DNA of 64,000 nucleotides from Paraescarpia echinospica (GCA_020002185.1 CM034541.1:52465617-52529616); one strand, 5' to 3'. Counted from the first letter of the stretch, positions 35,140-49,262 are shown. The notes: generated by a model from the sequence alone, not told the origin. Numbers and translations: made by a program.

Positions 35140-35342
35140 GTAAGATATGAATGATTGCAGAGTATGCCTACATTTCGTGCAAGTTTAGATACTAGTTTTT
35201 GCAAGTGCATTGACCAATGTAAGTGTTCATCTATATACACGCCAATAAATTTAGCTTGAGGGATGGTCGATCCGCTAGTTTGTATTGCTTGGTTTGGGAT
35301 ATTGTACTTTTTATTGACTGGTGTGAATATAATGTAATTGGG
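35140..35342 (-). mobile_element. LINE reverse-transcriptase scrap, minus strand
   Basis: The minus strand reads KKYNIPNQAIQTSGSTIP, then AKFIGVYIDEHLHWSMHL and KLVSKLARNVGIL. FxGVxIDExLxWxxHI followed by VSKxxxxxGIL is the standard segment after the catalytic core in CR1/Jockey-type LINEs. It is too short for anything else to be recognised. Confidence 0.75.
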
Positions 35343-35655
35343 TTTTTTTTTTAGGGAAAGTTTATTAGTGTGGAACGACTGTATTATTATTATTTTTCTT
35401 CATATAACGAGCAGCACACGCCTACCGGAGAGTCGAAAATGTTATATTATGCATGTACGCATGTATGCTGGAAGAAAGAGCATTTGCATATATGAGGTGA
35501 TGAATCAGTGCCAAGCAATTTAACAGTAAAATATATAATATCCTGTTTCGTTTGTTTTGTGCCTATGGTAATTAAGTACATTTTATCTGGAAGAATTGTC
35601 AATTCAGTTTTATAGTAACGGTAATTTTACCCTGATTATACGTATGTGTTAATGC

Positions 35656-35660
<5 letters not shown>

Positions 35661-35690
<30 letters not shown>
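35661..35690. repeat. TA microsatellite
   Basis: About 30 bp of alternating TA. Confidence 0.9.
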
Positions 35691-35693
<3 letters not shown>

Positions 35694-35699
35694 GTTAGG

Positions 35700-35960
35700 G
35701 CTCGTAGGAACTAATTAACTAATTACGTAATTAACTAAATAATTATTTTAATTAACACATAAAATTAATTAGTTAATCAATTAGTTAATTGGGTAATTAT
35801 ATAATTATTGAAATCCTTTGCTCTTTTTACCGTGTTAATTAAAATAATTATTTAGTTAATTAGTTATTAGTTAATTAGTAAAAGCTTTATCTTTATACGT
35901 TTTTGCTATTTTTATGACAAAACCTTTAATTTTTGTAATGTTAATTAATTAATTAATATG
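35700..35960 (-). repeat. AT-rich minisatellite, inverted relative of 30890-31275
   Basis: Contains TTAGTTAATTAGTAAAAGCT followed by TTATCTTTATACG and TTAATTAATTAATT. Read on the minus strand it resembles the AAAG-ATCAAAG, TTTTACTAATTAA units at 30890-31275. A short TTTGACCTT-type simple repeat follows at 35970-36045. Confidence 0.75.
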
Positions 35961-36049
35961 TAAAAGGCTTTAACCTTGACATTTGACCTTGATATTTGAA
36001 CTTTGACCTTTACATTTGAAATTGACTGGTGGCCTTTGACCTTGTAATT

Positions 36050-39000
36050 TTATTGGTAATACTACTGCATTAGACAAGATAAAACATCAAACAGGAATGA
36101 GTTTCCACTCCCATAACTTACGTACTATTTTCTTGTAACTTACTTGACGGAGATGAAAGGGTACCATGTATTCCCCTTTGCGATTAATCTAGTTGTATGT
36201 GTAGCTTGATACCACTCTAGCCTTCGTGAAGATTTGTAACAAGCAGGACATCAATTTGGGGATAAGACCACATTACGGATCCGTCCGCGCAAAGAGTGCA
36301 CTTCAAAATACCGTTTTCGTGTGATATGCGTGAAATTTGTTCGATCACTTTGACATGGGACATGTTTGTTTCGAGAATACTGAACGTACTACTGCATTAG
36401 ACAACATCAAACATCAAACAGGAATGAGTTTCAACTCCCATAACTTACGTACTATTTTCTTGTAACTTACGTGACGGAGATGAAAATGCACCATACATTC
36501 CCATTTGCGGTTAATCTAGTTATATGTGTAGCTTGATATCAGTCTAGCTTTCTTGAAGATTTGTAACATGCAGGACATCAATTTGGGGTAAGACCACATT
36601 ACGGATCCGTCCGCGCAAAGAGTGCACTTAAAAATACCGTTTTGTTGTGATATGCGTGAATTTTGTTCGATCACTTTGACATGGGACATGTTTGTTTCGA
36701 GAATACTGAACGTACTACTGCATTAGACAAGATAAAACATCAAACAGGAATGAGTTTCAACTCCCATAACTTACGTACTATTTTCTTGTAACTTACGTGA
36801 AGGAGATGAAAGGGTACCATGTACTCCCCTTTGCTGTTAGTCTAGTTGTATGTGTAGCTAGATATCACTCTAGCTTTCGTGAAAATTTGTAACATGCAGG
36901 ACATCAATTTTGGGGTAAGACCACTTTACGGATACGTCCGCGCAGGGTGCACTTGAAAATACCGTTTTGGTGTAATATGCGTGAATTTTTTCAATCACCT
37001 TGACATGGGACATGTTTGTTTCGAGAATACTTAACGTACTACTGCATTAGACAAGATAAAACTTCAAACATGAATGAGTTTCAACTCCCATAACTTACGT
37101 ACTATTTTCTTGTAACTTACGTGACGGACATGAAAGGGTAACGTACATTCCCCTTTGCGGTTAATGTAGTTATATGTGTAGCTTGATATCAATCTAGCCT
37201 TCTTGAAGATTTGTAACATGCAGGACATCAATTTCGGGTAAGAACACTTTACGGATCCGTCCGCGCAAAGAGTGCACTTGAAAATACCGTTTTGGTGTGA
37301 TATGCGTGAATTTTTTTGAACACCTTGACATGGGACATGTTTGTTTCGAGAATACTGAATGTACTACTGCAATAGACAAGATAAAACATCAAACAGGAAT
37401 GAATTTCCACTCCCATAACTTACGTACTATTTTCTTGTAACTTACGTGACGGAGATGAAAGGGTACCATACATTCCCCTTTGCGGTTAATCTAGTTATAT
37501 GTGTAGCTTGATATCAATCTAGCCTTCTTGAAGATATGTAACATGCAGGACATCAATTTAGGGTAAGAACACATTACGGATCCGTCCGCGCAAAGAGTGC
37601 ACTTCAAAACACCGTTTTGTTATGATATGCGTGAATTTTGTTCGATCACTTTGACATGGGACATGTTTGTTTCGAGAATACTGAACGTACTACTGCATTA
37701 TACAAGATAAAACATCAAACAGGAATGAGTTTCAACTCCCATAACTTACGTACTATTTTCTTGTAACTTACGTGACGGAGATGAAAGGGTACCATGTACT
37801 CCCCTTTGCGGTTAATCTAGTTGTATGTGTAGCTTGATATCACTCTAGCCTTCGTGAAGATTTGTAACAAGCAGGACATCAATTTGGGGTAAGACCACAT
37901 TACGGATCAGTCCGCGCAAAGAGTGCACTTAAAAATACCGTTTTGTTGTGATATGCGTGAATTGTGTTCGATCACTTTGACATGGGACATGTTTGTTTCG
38001 AGAATACTAAACGTACTACTGCATTGGACAAGATAAAACATCAAACAGGAATGAGTTTCAACTCCCATAACTTACGTACAATTTTCTTGTAACTTACGTG
38101 ACGAAGATGAAAGGGTACCATCCATTCCCCTTTGCGGTTAATCTAGTTATATGTGTAGCTTGATATCAGTCTAGCCTTCTTGAAGATTTGTAACATGGAG
38201 GACATCAATTTGGGGTAAGTCCACATTACGGATCCGTCCGCGCAAAGAGTGCACTTGAAAATACAGTTTTGGTGTGACAGGCGTGAATTTTTTCGAACAC
38301 CTTGACAATGGACATGTCTGTTTCGAGAATACTGAATGTACTATTGCAATAGACAAGATAAAACATCAAACAGGAATGAATTTCCAATCCCATAACTTAC
38401 GTACTATTTTCTTGTAACAAACGTGACGGAGATGAAAGGGTACCATACATTCCCCTTTGCCGTTAATCTAGTTATATGTGTAGCTTGATATCAGTCTAGC
38501 CTTCTTGAAGATTTGTAACATGCAGAAAATAAATTTCGGGTAAGACCACATTACGGATCCGTCCGCGCAAAGAGTGCACTTGAATATACCGTTTTGGTGT
38601 GATATGCGTGAATTTTTTCGATCACCTTGACATGGGACATGTTTGTTTCGAGAAAAGTGAATGTACTACTGCAATAGACAACATAAATCATCAAACATGA
38701 ATGAATTTCCACTCCCATTACTTACGTACTATTTTCTTGTAACTTACGTGTCGGAGATGAAAGGGTACCATACATTCCCCTTTGCGGTTAATCTAGTTAT
38801 ATGTGTAGCTTGATATCAGTCTAGCCTTCTTGAAGATTTGTAACATGCAGGACATCAATTTTGGGTAAGACCACATGACGGATCCGTCCGCGCAAAGAGT
38901 GCACTTAAAATACCGTTTTGTTGTGATATGCGTGAATTTTGTTCGATCACTTTGACATGGGACATGTTTGTTTCGAGAATACTGAACGTACTACTGCATT

Positions 39001-42000
39001 AGACAAGATAAAACATCAAACAGGAATGAGTTTCACTCCCATAACTTACGTACTATTTTCTTGTAACTTACGTGACGGAGATGAAAGGGTAACATACATT
39101 CCCCTTTGCGGTTAATCTAGTTATATGTGTAGCTTGATATCAGTCTAGCCTTCGTGAAGATTTGTAACATGCAGGACATCAATTTGGGGTAAGACCACAT
39201 TACGGATCCGTCCGCGCAAAGAGTGCACTTCAAAATACCGTTTTGTTGTGATATGCGTGAATTGTGTTCGATCACTTTGACATGGGACATGTTTGTTTCG
39301 AGAATACTAAACGTACTACTGCATTGGACAAGATAAAACATCAAACAGGAATGAGTTTCAACTCCCATAACTTACGTACTATTTTCTTGTAACTTACGTG
39401 ACGAAGATGAAAGGGTACCATACATTCCCCTTTGCGGTTAATCTAGTTATATGTGTAGCTTGATATCAGTCTAGCCTTCTTGAAGATTTGTAACATGCAG
39501 GACATAAATTTGGGGTAAGACCACATTACGGATCCGTCCGCGCAAAGAGTGCACTTGAAAATAAAGTTTTGGTGTGATAGGCGTGAATTTTTTCGAACAC
39601 CTTGACAATGGACATGTCTGTTTCGAGAATACTGAATGTACTATTGCAATAGACAAGATAAAACATCAAACAGATATGAATTTCCACTCCCATAACTTAC
39701 GTACTATTTTCTTGTAACAAACGTGACGGAGATGAAAGGGTACCATATATTCCCCTTTGCCGTTAATCTAGTTATATGTGTAGCTTGATATCAGTCTAGC
39801 CTTCTTGAAGATTTGTAACATGCAGGAAATTATTTTCGGGTAAGACCACATTACGGATCCGTCCGCGCAAAGAGTGCACTTGAATATACCGTGTTGGTGT
39901 GATATGCGTGAATTTTTTCGATCACCTTGACATGGGACATGTTTGTTTCGAGAAAAGTGAATGTACTACTGCAATAGACAACATAAATCATCAAACATGA
40001 ATGAATTTCCACTCCCATTACTTACGTACTATTTTCTTGTAACTTACGTGTCGGAGATGAAAGGGTACCATACATTCCCCTTTGCGGTTAATCTAGTTAT
40101 ATGTGTAGCTTGATATCAGTCTAGCCTTCTTGAAGATTTGTAACATGCAGGACATCAATTTTGGGTAAGACCACATGACGGATCCGTCCGCGCAAAGAGT
40201 GCACTTAAAAATATTGTTTTGTTGTGATATGCGTGAATTTTGTTCGATCACTTTGACATGGGACATGTTTGTTTCGAGAATACTGAACGTACTACTGCAT
40301 TAGACAAGATAAAACATCAAACAGGAATGAGTTTCAACTCCCATAACTTACGTACAATTTTCTTGTAACTTACGTGACGGAGATGAAAGGGTACCATGTA
40401 CTCCCCTTTGCGGTTAATCTAGTTGTATGTGTAGCTTGATATCACTCTAGCCTTCGTGAAGATTTGTAACAAGCAGGACATCAATTTGGGGTAAGACCAC
40501 ATTACGGATCCGTCCGCGCAAAGAGTGCACTTAAAAATACCGTTTTGTTGTGATATGCGTGAATTGTGTTCGATCACTTTGACATGGGACATGTTTGTTT
40601 CGAGAATACTAAACGTACTACTGCATTGGACAAGATAAAACATCAAACAGGAATGAGTTTCAACTCCCATAACTTACGTACTATTTTCTTGTAACTTACG
40701 TGATGAAGATGAAAGGGTACCATACATTCCCCTTTGCGGTTAATCTAGTTATATGTGTAGCTTGATATCAATCTAGCCTTCTTGAAGATTTGTAACATGC
40801 AGGACATAAATTTGGGGTAAGACCACATTACGGATCCGTCCGCGCAAAGAGTGCACTTGAAAATACAGTTTTGGTGTGACAGGCGTGAATTTTTTCGAAC
40901 ACCTTGACAATGGACATGTCTGTTTCGAGAATACTGAATGTACTATTGCAATAGACAAGATAAAACATCAAACAGGAATGAATTTCCACTCCCATAACTT
41001 ACGTACTATTTTCTTGTAACAAACGTGACGGAGATGAAAGGGTACCATACATTCCCCTTTGCGGATAATCTAGTTATATGTGTAGCTTGATATCAGTCTA
41101 GCCTTGTTGAAGATTTGTAACATGCAGGACATCAATTTTGGGTAAGACCACATTACGGATCCGTCCGCGCAAAGAGTGCACTTGAAAATACCGTTTTGGT
41201 GTGATATGCGTGAATTTTTCGATCACCTTGACATGGGACATGTTTGTTTCGAGAATAGTGAATGTACTACTGCAATAGACAACATAAATCATCAAACATG
41301 AATGAATTTCCACTTCCATAACTTACGTACTATTTTCTTGTAACTTACGTGACGGAGATGAAAGGGTAACATACATTCCCCTTTGCGGTTAATCTAGTAA
41401 TATGTGTAGCTTGATATCACTCTAGCTTTCGTGAAGATTTATAACATGCAGGACATCAATTTGGGGTAAGACCACATTACGGATCCGTCCGCGCAAAGAG
41501 TGCACTTGAAAATATTTTTTTGTTGTGATATGCGTGAATTGTGTTCGATCACTTTGACATGGGACATGTTTGTTTCGAGAATACTAAACGTACTACTGCA
41601 TTGGACAAGATAAAACATCAAACAGGAATGAGTTTCAACTCCCATAACTTACGTACTATTTTCTTGTAACTTACGTGACGAAGATGAAAGGGTACCATAC
41701 ATTGCCCTTTGCGGTTAATCTAGTTATATGTGTAGCTTGATATCAGTCTAGCCTTCTTGAAGATTTGTAACATGCAGGACATAAATTTGGGGTAAGACCA
41801 CATTACGGATCCGTCCGCGCAAAGAGTGCACTTGAAAATACAGTTTTGGTGTGACAGGCGTGAATTTTTTCGAACACCTTGACAATGGACATGTCTGTTT
41901 CGAGAATACTGAATGTACTATTGCAATAGACAAGATAAAACATCAAACAGGAATGAATTTCCAATCCCATAACTTACGTACTATTTTCTTGTAACAAACG

Positions 42001-45000
42001 TGACGGAGATGAAAGGGTACCATACATTCCCCTTTGCCGTTAATCTAGTTATATGTGTAGCTTGATATCAGTCTAGCCTTCTTGAAGATTTGTAACATGC
42101 AGGAAATTAATTTCGGGTAAGACCACATTACGGATCCTTCCGCGCAAAGAGTGCACTTGAATATACCGTTTTGGTGTGATATGCGTGAATTTTTTCGATC
42201 ACCTTGACATGGGACATGTTTGTTTCGAGAAAAGTGAATGTACTACTGCAATAGACAACATAAATCATCAAACATGAATGAATTTCCACTCCCATAACTT
42301 ACGTACTATTTTCTTGTAACAAACGTGACGGAGATGAAAGGGTACCATACATTCCCCTTTGCGGTTAATCTAGTTATATGTGTAGCTTGATATCAGTCTA
42401 GCCTTCTTGAAGATTTGTAACATGCAGGACATCAATTTTGGGTAAGACCACATGAAGGATCCGTCCGCGCAAAGAGTGCACTTAAAAATACCGTTTTGTT
42501 GTGATATGCGTGAATTTTGTTCGATCACTTTGACATGGGACATGTTTGTTTCGAGAATACTGAACGTACTACTGCATTAGACAAAATAAAACATCAAACA
42601 GGAATGAGTTTCAACTCCCATAACTTACGTACTATTTTCTTGTAACTTACGTGACGGAGATGAAAGGGTACCATGTACTCCCCTTTGCGGTTAATCTAGT
42701 TGTATGTGTAGCTTGATATCACTCTAGCCTTCGTGAAGATTTGTAATAAGCAGGACATCAATTTGGGGTAAGACCACATTACGGATCCGTCCGCGCAAAG
42801 AGTGCACTTCAAAATACCGTTTTGTTGTGATGTGCGTGAATTGTGTTCGATCACTTTGACATGGGACATGTTTGTTTCGAGAATACTAAACGTACTACTG
42901 CATTGGACAAGATAAAACATCAAACAGGAATGAGTTTCAACTCCCATAACTTACGTACTATTTTCTTGTAACTTACGTGACGAAGATGAAAGGGTACCAT
43001 ACATTCCCCTTTGCGGTTAATCTAGTTAAATGTGTAGCTTGATATCAGTCTAGCCTTCTTGAAGATTTGTAACATGCAGGACATCAATTTGGGGTAAGAC
43101 CACATTACGGATCCGTCCGCGCAAAGAGTGCACTTGAAAATACAGTTTTGGTGTGACAGGCGTGAATTTTTTCGAACACCTTGACAATGGACATGTCTGT
43201 TTCGAGAATACTGAATGTACTATTGCAATAGACAAGATAAAACATCAAACAGGAATGAATTTCCACTCCCATAACTTACGTACTATTTTCTTGTAACAAA
43301 CGTGACGGAGATGAAAGGGTACCATACATTCCCCTTTGCCGTTAATCTAGTTATATATGTAGCTTGATATCACTCTAGCTTTCGTGAAGATTTATAACAT
43401 GCAGGACATCAATTTGGGGTAAGACCACATTACGGATCCGTCCGCGCAAAGAGTGCACTTGATAGTACCGTTTTGTTGTGATATGCGTTAATTTTTTCGA
43501 TCACCTTGACATGGGACATGTTTGTTTCGAGATAACTGAATGTACTACTGCAATAGACAAGATAAATCATCAAACATGAATGAATTTCCACTCCCTTAAC
43601 TTACGTACTATTTCTTGTAACTTACGTGACGAAGATGAAAGGGAACCATACATTCCCCTTTGCGGTTAATCTAGTTATATGTGTAGCTTGATATCAGTCT
43701 AGCCTTCTTGAAGATTTGTAACATGCAGGATATCAATTTGGGGTAAGACCACATTACGGATCAGTTCGCGCAAAGAGTGCACTTGAAAATACAGTTTTGG
43801 TGTGACAGGCGTGAATTTTTTCGAACACCTTGACAATGGACAAGTCTGTTTCGAGAATACTGAATGTACTACTGCAATAGACAAGATAACACATCAAACA
43901 GGAATGAATTTCCACTCCCATAACTTACGTACTATTTTCTTGTAACAAACGTGACGGAGATGAAAGGGTACCATACATTCGCCTGTGCGGATAATCTAGT
44001 GATATGTGTAGCTTGATATCAGTCTAGCCTTTATGAAGATTTGTAACATGCAGGACATCAATTTCGGGTAAGACCACATTACGGATCCGTCCGCGCAAAG
44101 AGTGCACTTGAAAATACCGTTTTGGTGTGATATGCGTGAATTTTTTCGATCACCTTGACATGGGACATGTTTGTTTCGAGAAAAGTGAATGTACTACTGC
44201 AATAGACAACATAAATCATCAAACATGAATTAATTTCCACTCCCATAACTTACGTACTATTTTCTTGTAACTTACGTGACGGAGATGAAAGGGTACCATG
44301 TATTCCCCTTTGCGGTTAATCTAGTTGTATGTGTAGCTTGATATCACTCTAGCTTTCGTGAAGATTTATAACATGCAGGACATCAATTTGGGGTAAGACC
44401 ACATTACGGATCCGTCCGCGCAAAGAGTGCACTTGAAAATATATTTTTGTTGTGATATGCGTGAATTGTGTTCGATCACTTTGACATGGGACATGTTTGT
44501 TTCGAGAATACTAAACGTACTACTGCATTGGACAAGATAAAACATCAAACAGGAATGAGTTTCAACTCCCATAACTTACGTACTATTTTCTTGTAACTTA
44601 CGTGAAGAAGATGAAAGGGTACCATACATTCCCTTTGCGGTTAATCTAGTTAAATGTGTAGCTTGATATCAGTCTAGCCTTCTTGAAGATTTGTAACATG
44701 CAGGACATCAATTTGGGGTAAGACCACATTACGGATCCGTCCGCGCAAAGAGTGCACTTGAAAATACAGTTTTGGTGTGACAGGCGTGAATTTTTTCGAA
44801 CACCTTGACAATGGACATGTCTGTTTCGAGAATACTGAATGTACTATTGCAATAGACAAGATAAAACATCAAACAGGAATGAATTTCCACTCCCATAACT
44901 TACGTACTATTTTCTTGTAACAAACGTGACGGAGATGAAAGGGTACCATACATTCCCCTTTGCCGTTAATCTAGTTATATGTGTAGCTTGATATCACTCT

Positions 45001-45061
45001 AGCTTTCGTGAAGATTTATAACATGCAGGACATCAATTTGGGGTAAGACCACATTACGGAT
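36050..45061 (-). repeat. 325-bp satellite array with higher-order repeats, about 28 monomers
   Basis: Head-to-tail monomers of about 325 bp contain CTCCCATAACTTACGTACTA, GGTACCATACATTCCCCTTT, GTGTAGCTTGATATCAGTCT and a nearly invariant GGATCCGTCCGCGCAAAG box. Monomer subtypes recur at fixed distances: the subtype with GACAATGGACATGTCTG occurs near 38171, 39471, 40773, 41748, 43050, 43699 and 44674, giving steps of 1300, 1302, 975, 1302, 649 and 975 bp, that is 4, 4, 3, 4, 2 and 3 monomers. That is a higher-order repeat of mostly four monomers with deletion variants. Short minus-strand open frames of 61-83 codons recur in some monomers but look like by-products. The array runs into the assembly gap, so its true length is unknown. 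Confidence 0.97.
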
Positions 45062-46061
45062 NNNNNNNNNNNNNNNNNNNNNNNNNNNNNNNNNNNNNNN
45101 NNNNNNNNNNNNNNNNNNNNNNNNNNNNNNNNNNNNNNNNNNNNNNNNNNNNNNNNNNNNNNNNNNNNNNNNNNNNNNNNNNNNNNNNNNNNNNNNNNNN
45201 NNNNNNNNNNNNNNNNNNNNNNNNNNNNNNNNNNNNNNNNNNNNNNNNNNNNNNNNNNNNNNNNNNNNNNNNNNNNNNNNNNNNNNNNNNNNNNNNNNNN
45301 NNNNNNNNNNNNNNNNNNNNNNNNNNNNNNNNNNNNNNNNNNNNNNNNNNNNNNNNNNNNNNNNNNNNNNNNNNNNNNNNNNNNNNNNNNNNNNNNNNNN
45401 NNNNNNNNNNNNNNNNNNNNNNNNNNNNNNNNNNNNNNNNNNNNNNNNNNNNNNNNNNNNNNNNNNNNNNNNNNNNNNNNNNNNNNNNNNNNNNNNNNNN
45501 NNNNNNNNNNNNNNNNNNNNNNNNNNNNNNNNNNNNNNNNNNNNNNNNNNNNNNNNNNNNNNNNNNNNNNNNNNNNNNNNNNNNNNNNNNNNNNNNNNNN
45601 NNNNNNNNNNNNNNNNNNNNNNNNNNNNNNNNNNNNNNNNNNNNNNNNNNNNNNNNNNNNNNNNNNNNNNNNNNNNNNNNNNNNNNNNNNNNNNNNNNNN
45701 NNNNNNNNNNNNNNNNNNNNNNNNNNNNNNNNNNNNNNNNNNNNNNNNNNNNNNNNNNNNNNNNNNNNNNNNNNNNNNNNNNNNNNNNNNNNNNNNNNNN
45801 NNNNNNNNNNNNNNNNNNNNNNNNNNNNNNNNNNNNNNNNNNNNNNNNNNNNNNNNNNNNNNNNNNNNNNNNNNNNNNNNNNNNNNNNNNNNNNNNNNNN
45901 NNNNNNNNNNNNNNNNNNNNNNNNNNNNNNNNNNNNNNNNNNNNNNNNNNNNNNNNNNNNNNNNNNNNNNNNNNNNNNNNNNNNNNNNNNNNNNNNNNNN
46001 NNNNNNNNNNNNNNNNNNNNNNNNNNNNNNNNNNNNNNNNNNNNNNNNNNNNNNNNNNNNN
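45062..46061. other. Assembly gap (1000 N)
   Basis: Exactly 1000 N, a conventional placeholder, so the real distance is unknown. It separates the satellite array from an RTE-type LINE. Any feature spanning it is unsupported. Confidence 1.
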
Positions 46062-47780
46062 GAAGACGACGACGAGGCCAGAACGCGATGTGCAGAAGAT
46101 GGCAATGTCATCTGCATAATCCAGGTCTGTCACGACAGTGTCTCCAAGTTTAACGCCAAGGGAAGAATTTCTCTCGAATTGTCGCATGATACGGTCAATG
46201 GTGAGATTGAACAGGTCAGGGTAACCACACAGTCTTGCCGTACACCTGTGCCAATGGAGAAAAGATCTGAGGAATCATTATCGAGGCGGACACAACTCTC
46301 ACTATCGCTGTACAGTAGCTTGAACAATCGGCATAACTTTGGGGCAGACCAATGTTCTGAAGGTGCATCCAGAGGCTCTTGCGGTCGATGCTATCAAAAG
46401 CAGCTTTAAAATCAATAAAAGCAAAAAAGGCGATTTGACGAAATTAATTTAGCTTTTCGATAATCTGGCGTATAGAGAATATCTGATCAATCGTGGAACG
46501 GCCCGGGACGAAACCAGCCTGCTGAACTCTTCTTTTTGACCTAATAGCGTCAATAGGACGATGTAACAAGATGAGTACGAACAGTTTACCAGGTATCAAT
46601 AGAAGTGTTATTCCTCTGTGACATTGCTGGATATTAGGCGGTCGCCCTTGTGTTTCCAGAATGGCAGGATGATACCACTTCTCCAATCAGTAGGGATTTC
46701 TTCGTTTACCCAAACACAGTTTATGATATTTTGAAGCCACAAAATCATAGAGGTTCCATCTGCGTTGAGCATTTCAGTCGCATGTCCATTCTTCAGTTTG
46801 GAAATAGCCTTTGTCACTTCCTCGACAGTCACAGGTGAATCTGAGATAGGGGGACTGTGGTGTACATTGACAGGAGTATGAGAGGTGTCGTCACATGGGT
46901 TCGGTTCCAGCGGTGGCTTGTTGAGGAGATTGCCGAAGTGTTCTTTCCAGCGATTGAGGCAGTCTTCTTTGTTTGTAAGAGTAGAGCCGGTTTGAGACGT
47001 AACAAGATTGCATTTTATTGTGGATTGTGTGACCAGCTGCCAGGATTCTGCATTCCCGATATATGACGGCATGATTGTTTTGAATAGCAGCATTCTCTCT
47101 GGGCGCGTTTTCGAGACTGTTTCAGTTTTCGGTAGGAGTCAGTGTTGCCGAAGAGTCTGGCGTCACTGATTGAGAGTGTGTGGGCCGTGATCCATGGTTT
47201 ACGAGCCGTTTTGACATGGCCGATGGTTATTACAATAGCTTCGGATACTTCTGATTTGAAAGTATTCCATCTATCTTTGAGATTAGTTTCGTCGAGAGAA
47301 GCAAGCGCGCCAAAACGGTTAGAGATCTCAATGACATAGGCATTGTAAATATTTGGTTCACAGAGAAGACTAGTTTTATACCGAGGTGCAGGTTTGCATT
47401 TGGCGGGCGTTTTCTGTTTGAGTTTGAGCTTGGCAATCAGTAGGCGATGATCCGTATTGGATAGTTCGGCACCACGATAAATACGGCAATTGTTTATTGA
47501 TGAGAGCCTCTGGCGATTTATTACGATATAATCGATCATCTTCTTTGTCCTACCATTGTTGCTGTACCACGTGTATTGGTTTTACGAGGGAACCAGGTGT
47601 TTGCTATGGCAAGGCCATTTGAGAAGCACGTTTGAAGAAGTCGTTCACCATTGTCGTTAGTTTTGTCTGCGGAGATGGGTCCAACAATAGATTGCGCCGT
47701 AGGTTTCTTGAAGCAGGCGATATGGAGACAGTTGCATTTAGATCGCCGATAATGAGCGTGACGTCATAACGGCTAACGGT
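46062..47780 (-). mobile_element. RTE-type LINE, degraded, minus strand
   Basis: From high to low coordinate the minus strand shows endonuclease sequence ending with MIDYIVINRQRLSSINNCR and YRGAELSNTDHRLLIAKLKL; a linker; CLNRWKEHFGNLLNKPP; EVTKAISKLKNGHATEMLN; NEEIPTDWRSGIILPFWKHKGD; the RT block RVQQAGFVPGRSTIDQIFSI; and VVTDLDYADDIAIFC with the catalytic YADD at about 46105-46130. Remains of the earlier endonuclease lie at 47540-47780. Frame breaks are frequent. The 3' part is cut by the gap. Confidence 0.9.
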
Positions 47781-47996
47781 TGAGAAAGTGTATGATAGTG
47801 GTTAATAAAATACGTCTTTGTCAGCATCGGAGGCCACTTTAGTTGGAGAGCATAACACACAATGTCTCCGCATCCAGTCAGCTGTATCACAGGCTGCAGA
47901 TCGTGTTGAAAACTTTGTAGAGACACACGACAATGGGTGATAGTAATTAAGACCGTAAAAGTAGTACGACGGTATCGCAACAGACTTATAATCATG

Positions 47997-48090
47997 ATTT
48001 GTATAAGCGGGGTGCGGCGGTCGCGCGGTATTGCTCCGGTGTGTCGATCGAGGGGACAATGGTTCGATTCCACCTGCCACCATTTCAAAA
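47997..48090 (+). mobile_element. tRNA-like SINE head
   Basis: Contains GGTGCGGCGGTCGCGCGGTA (A-box-like) and, 40 bases on, CAATGGTTCGATTCCACCTG with a B-box core GGTTCGATTCC. The order and spacing are those of an RNA polymerase III promoter, and the sequence resembles a degraded tRNA. I see no full cloverleaf, so I call it a tRNA-derived SINE head. It is followed within 150 bp by an L2-like tail. Confidence 0.5.
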
Positions 48091-48189
48091 GTTAGGCAAT
48101 TTCGTTCTCCTCACATTGCCTGTGTCTTTTGGAAGATACACTAAAAGCCGCTCGCCTCATCAACCGAGTCAGACGGCGATAACATATCA

Positions 48190-48535
48190 CACCGTTTCTT
48201 CAATCATTGCATTAGCTGCTGATCAGATTGTGTACTTTCATATTTAAGATTCTGCATGGCTTAGCCCAAGACTACCTTAACTGTGCGATAGCGCGCAAGG
48301 CGCCAACAATTGCATTTCGATCGGTGAGTGACGCCACGCTTCTCGCGGTGACGGTGTTAAAGGGAACTATCGGACGGTGCAGCTTTGCAGTGACAGGCCC
48401 ACAGGTGTGGAATAGCTTGCCAAAATGTGTGCGATCGGCTGGAACATTAGCGGCTTTCCGGAACCAACTTCAAATCAATCTATTTCGCCTGCACTACATG
48501 CCTTGATGCAAGCACTGGCTGTCATATCTAAATGA
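48190..48535 (+). mobile_element. L2-like LINE C-terminus
   Basis: The frame 48228-48506 reads FKILHGLAQDYLNCAI, then GRCSFAVTGPQVWNSLP and TLAAFRNQLQINLF. This is the C-terminus of L2/CR1-type polyproteins, related to 10336-10581. It is 5'-truncated, with an AT-rich 3' flank. Confidence 0.85.
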
Positions 48536-48539
48536 CACT

Positions 48540-49262
48540 GGTTTCTATTTTATTGTATTGGTTTTTAAGTTCATTGTTTGAAACTGTATTTTACACCTAA
48601 TTTATTATTTTAATTTTTTATTTTAGCTTATTTAATTAGTTTATCTATTAGCATTTAGTCAACACGCCATTTTATTCTGTGAAGAGCTTTGATTGGTATT
48701 TACATACTTAATAATGCTCTATAGAGAAACGGAATTATTATTATATGATTATTTTTATTTCAAGACCTAGAAAGCTTTTATGTTATTTGATGAGAGTTCT
48801 TTGGGTGGTTTCTGGGACAAATATTACTATAAAATCCGAATGTCCACTTCTTACCACTCAGCGGTTTGTTTTTCAGAATTTCATCTGAAGTGAGACAATT
48901 CGCATCGAGTCGTATACAAAGCTTTAAAAATGTTGATCAAACAGCCGTGTATATATCGCAGGATGAAGCATTCGTGACGTTCAAATGGCAGTAACTCAAA
49001 CACGAAAAACAAATCCTATGTACGTCCAGCGGACACATTAGGTTTATCAGATTACTGCGTATACGCTGATACAAAAATATTTAATTTGTTATTGCAATTT
49101 CATGCATAGCGGTTGTACTTGAAATTGAAATATCACCGTAAAGATAACAAACGTACAAATATGCAGCTGGATGAACATAATTTTTTTTTCTCTAGATGTT
49201 GCGTTATTGCATAAAACATAGTGGATATAATGCAAGGTTAAACTCCGCGATTACAATTTCAG
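48540..49262. other. Unassigned AT-rich spacer
   Basis: No recognisable gene or transposon motif. Confidence 0.4.

Noticed and set aside
36050..45061. Recurring 61-83-codon minus-strand frames as a gene family
   Set aside because: They recur only because they lie in satellite monomers; they break in many monomers and have no upstream signals.
44999..46187. Open frames of about 370 codons spanning the N gap
   Set aside because: They consist almost entirely of N-derived unknown residues and join satellite to LINE sequence.
47997..48090. Functional tRNA gene
   Set aside because: A- and B-box-like sequences are present, but I could not fold a full cloverleaf with paired acceptor ends.
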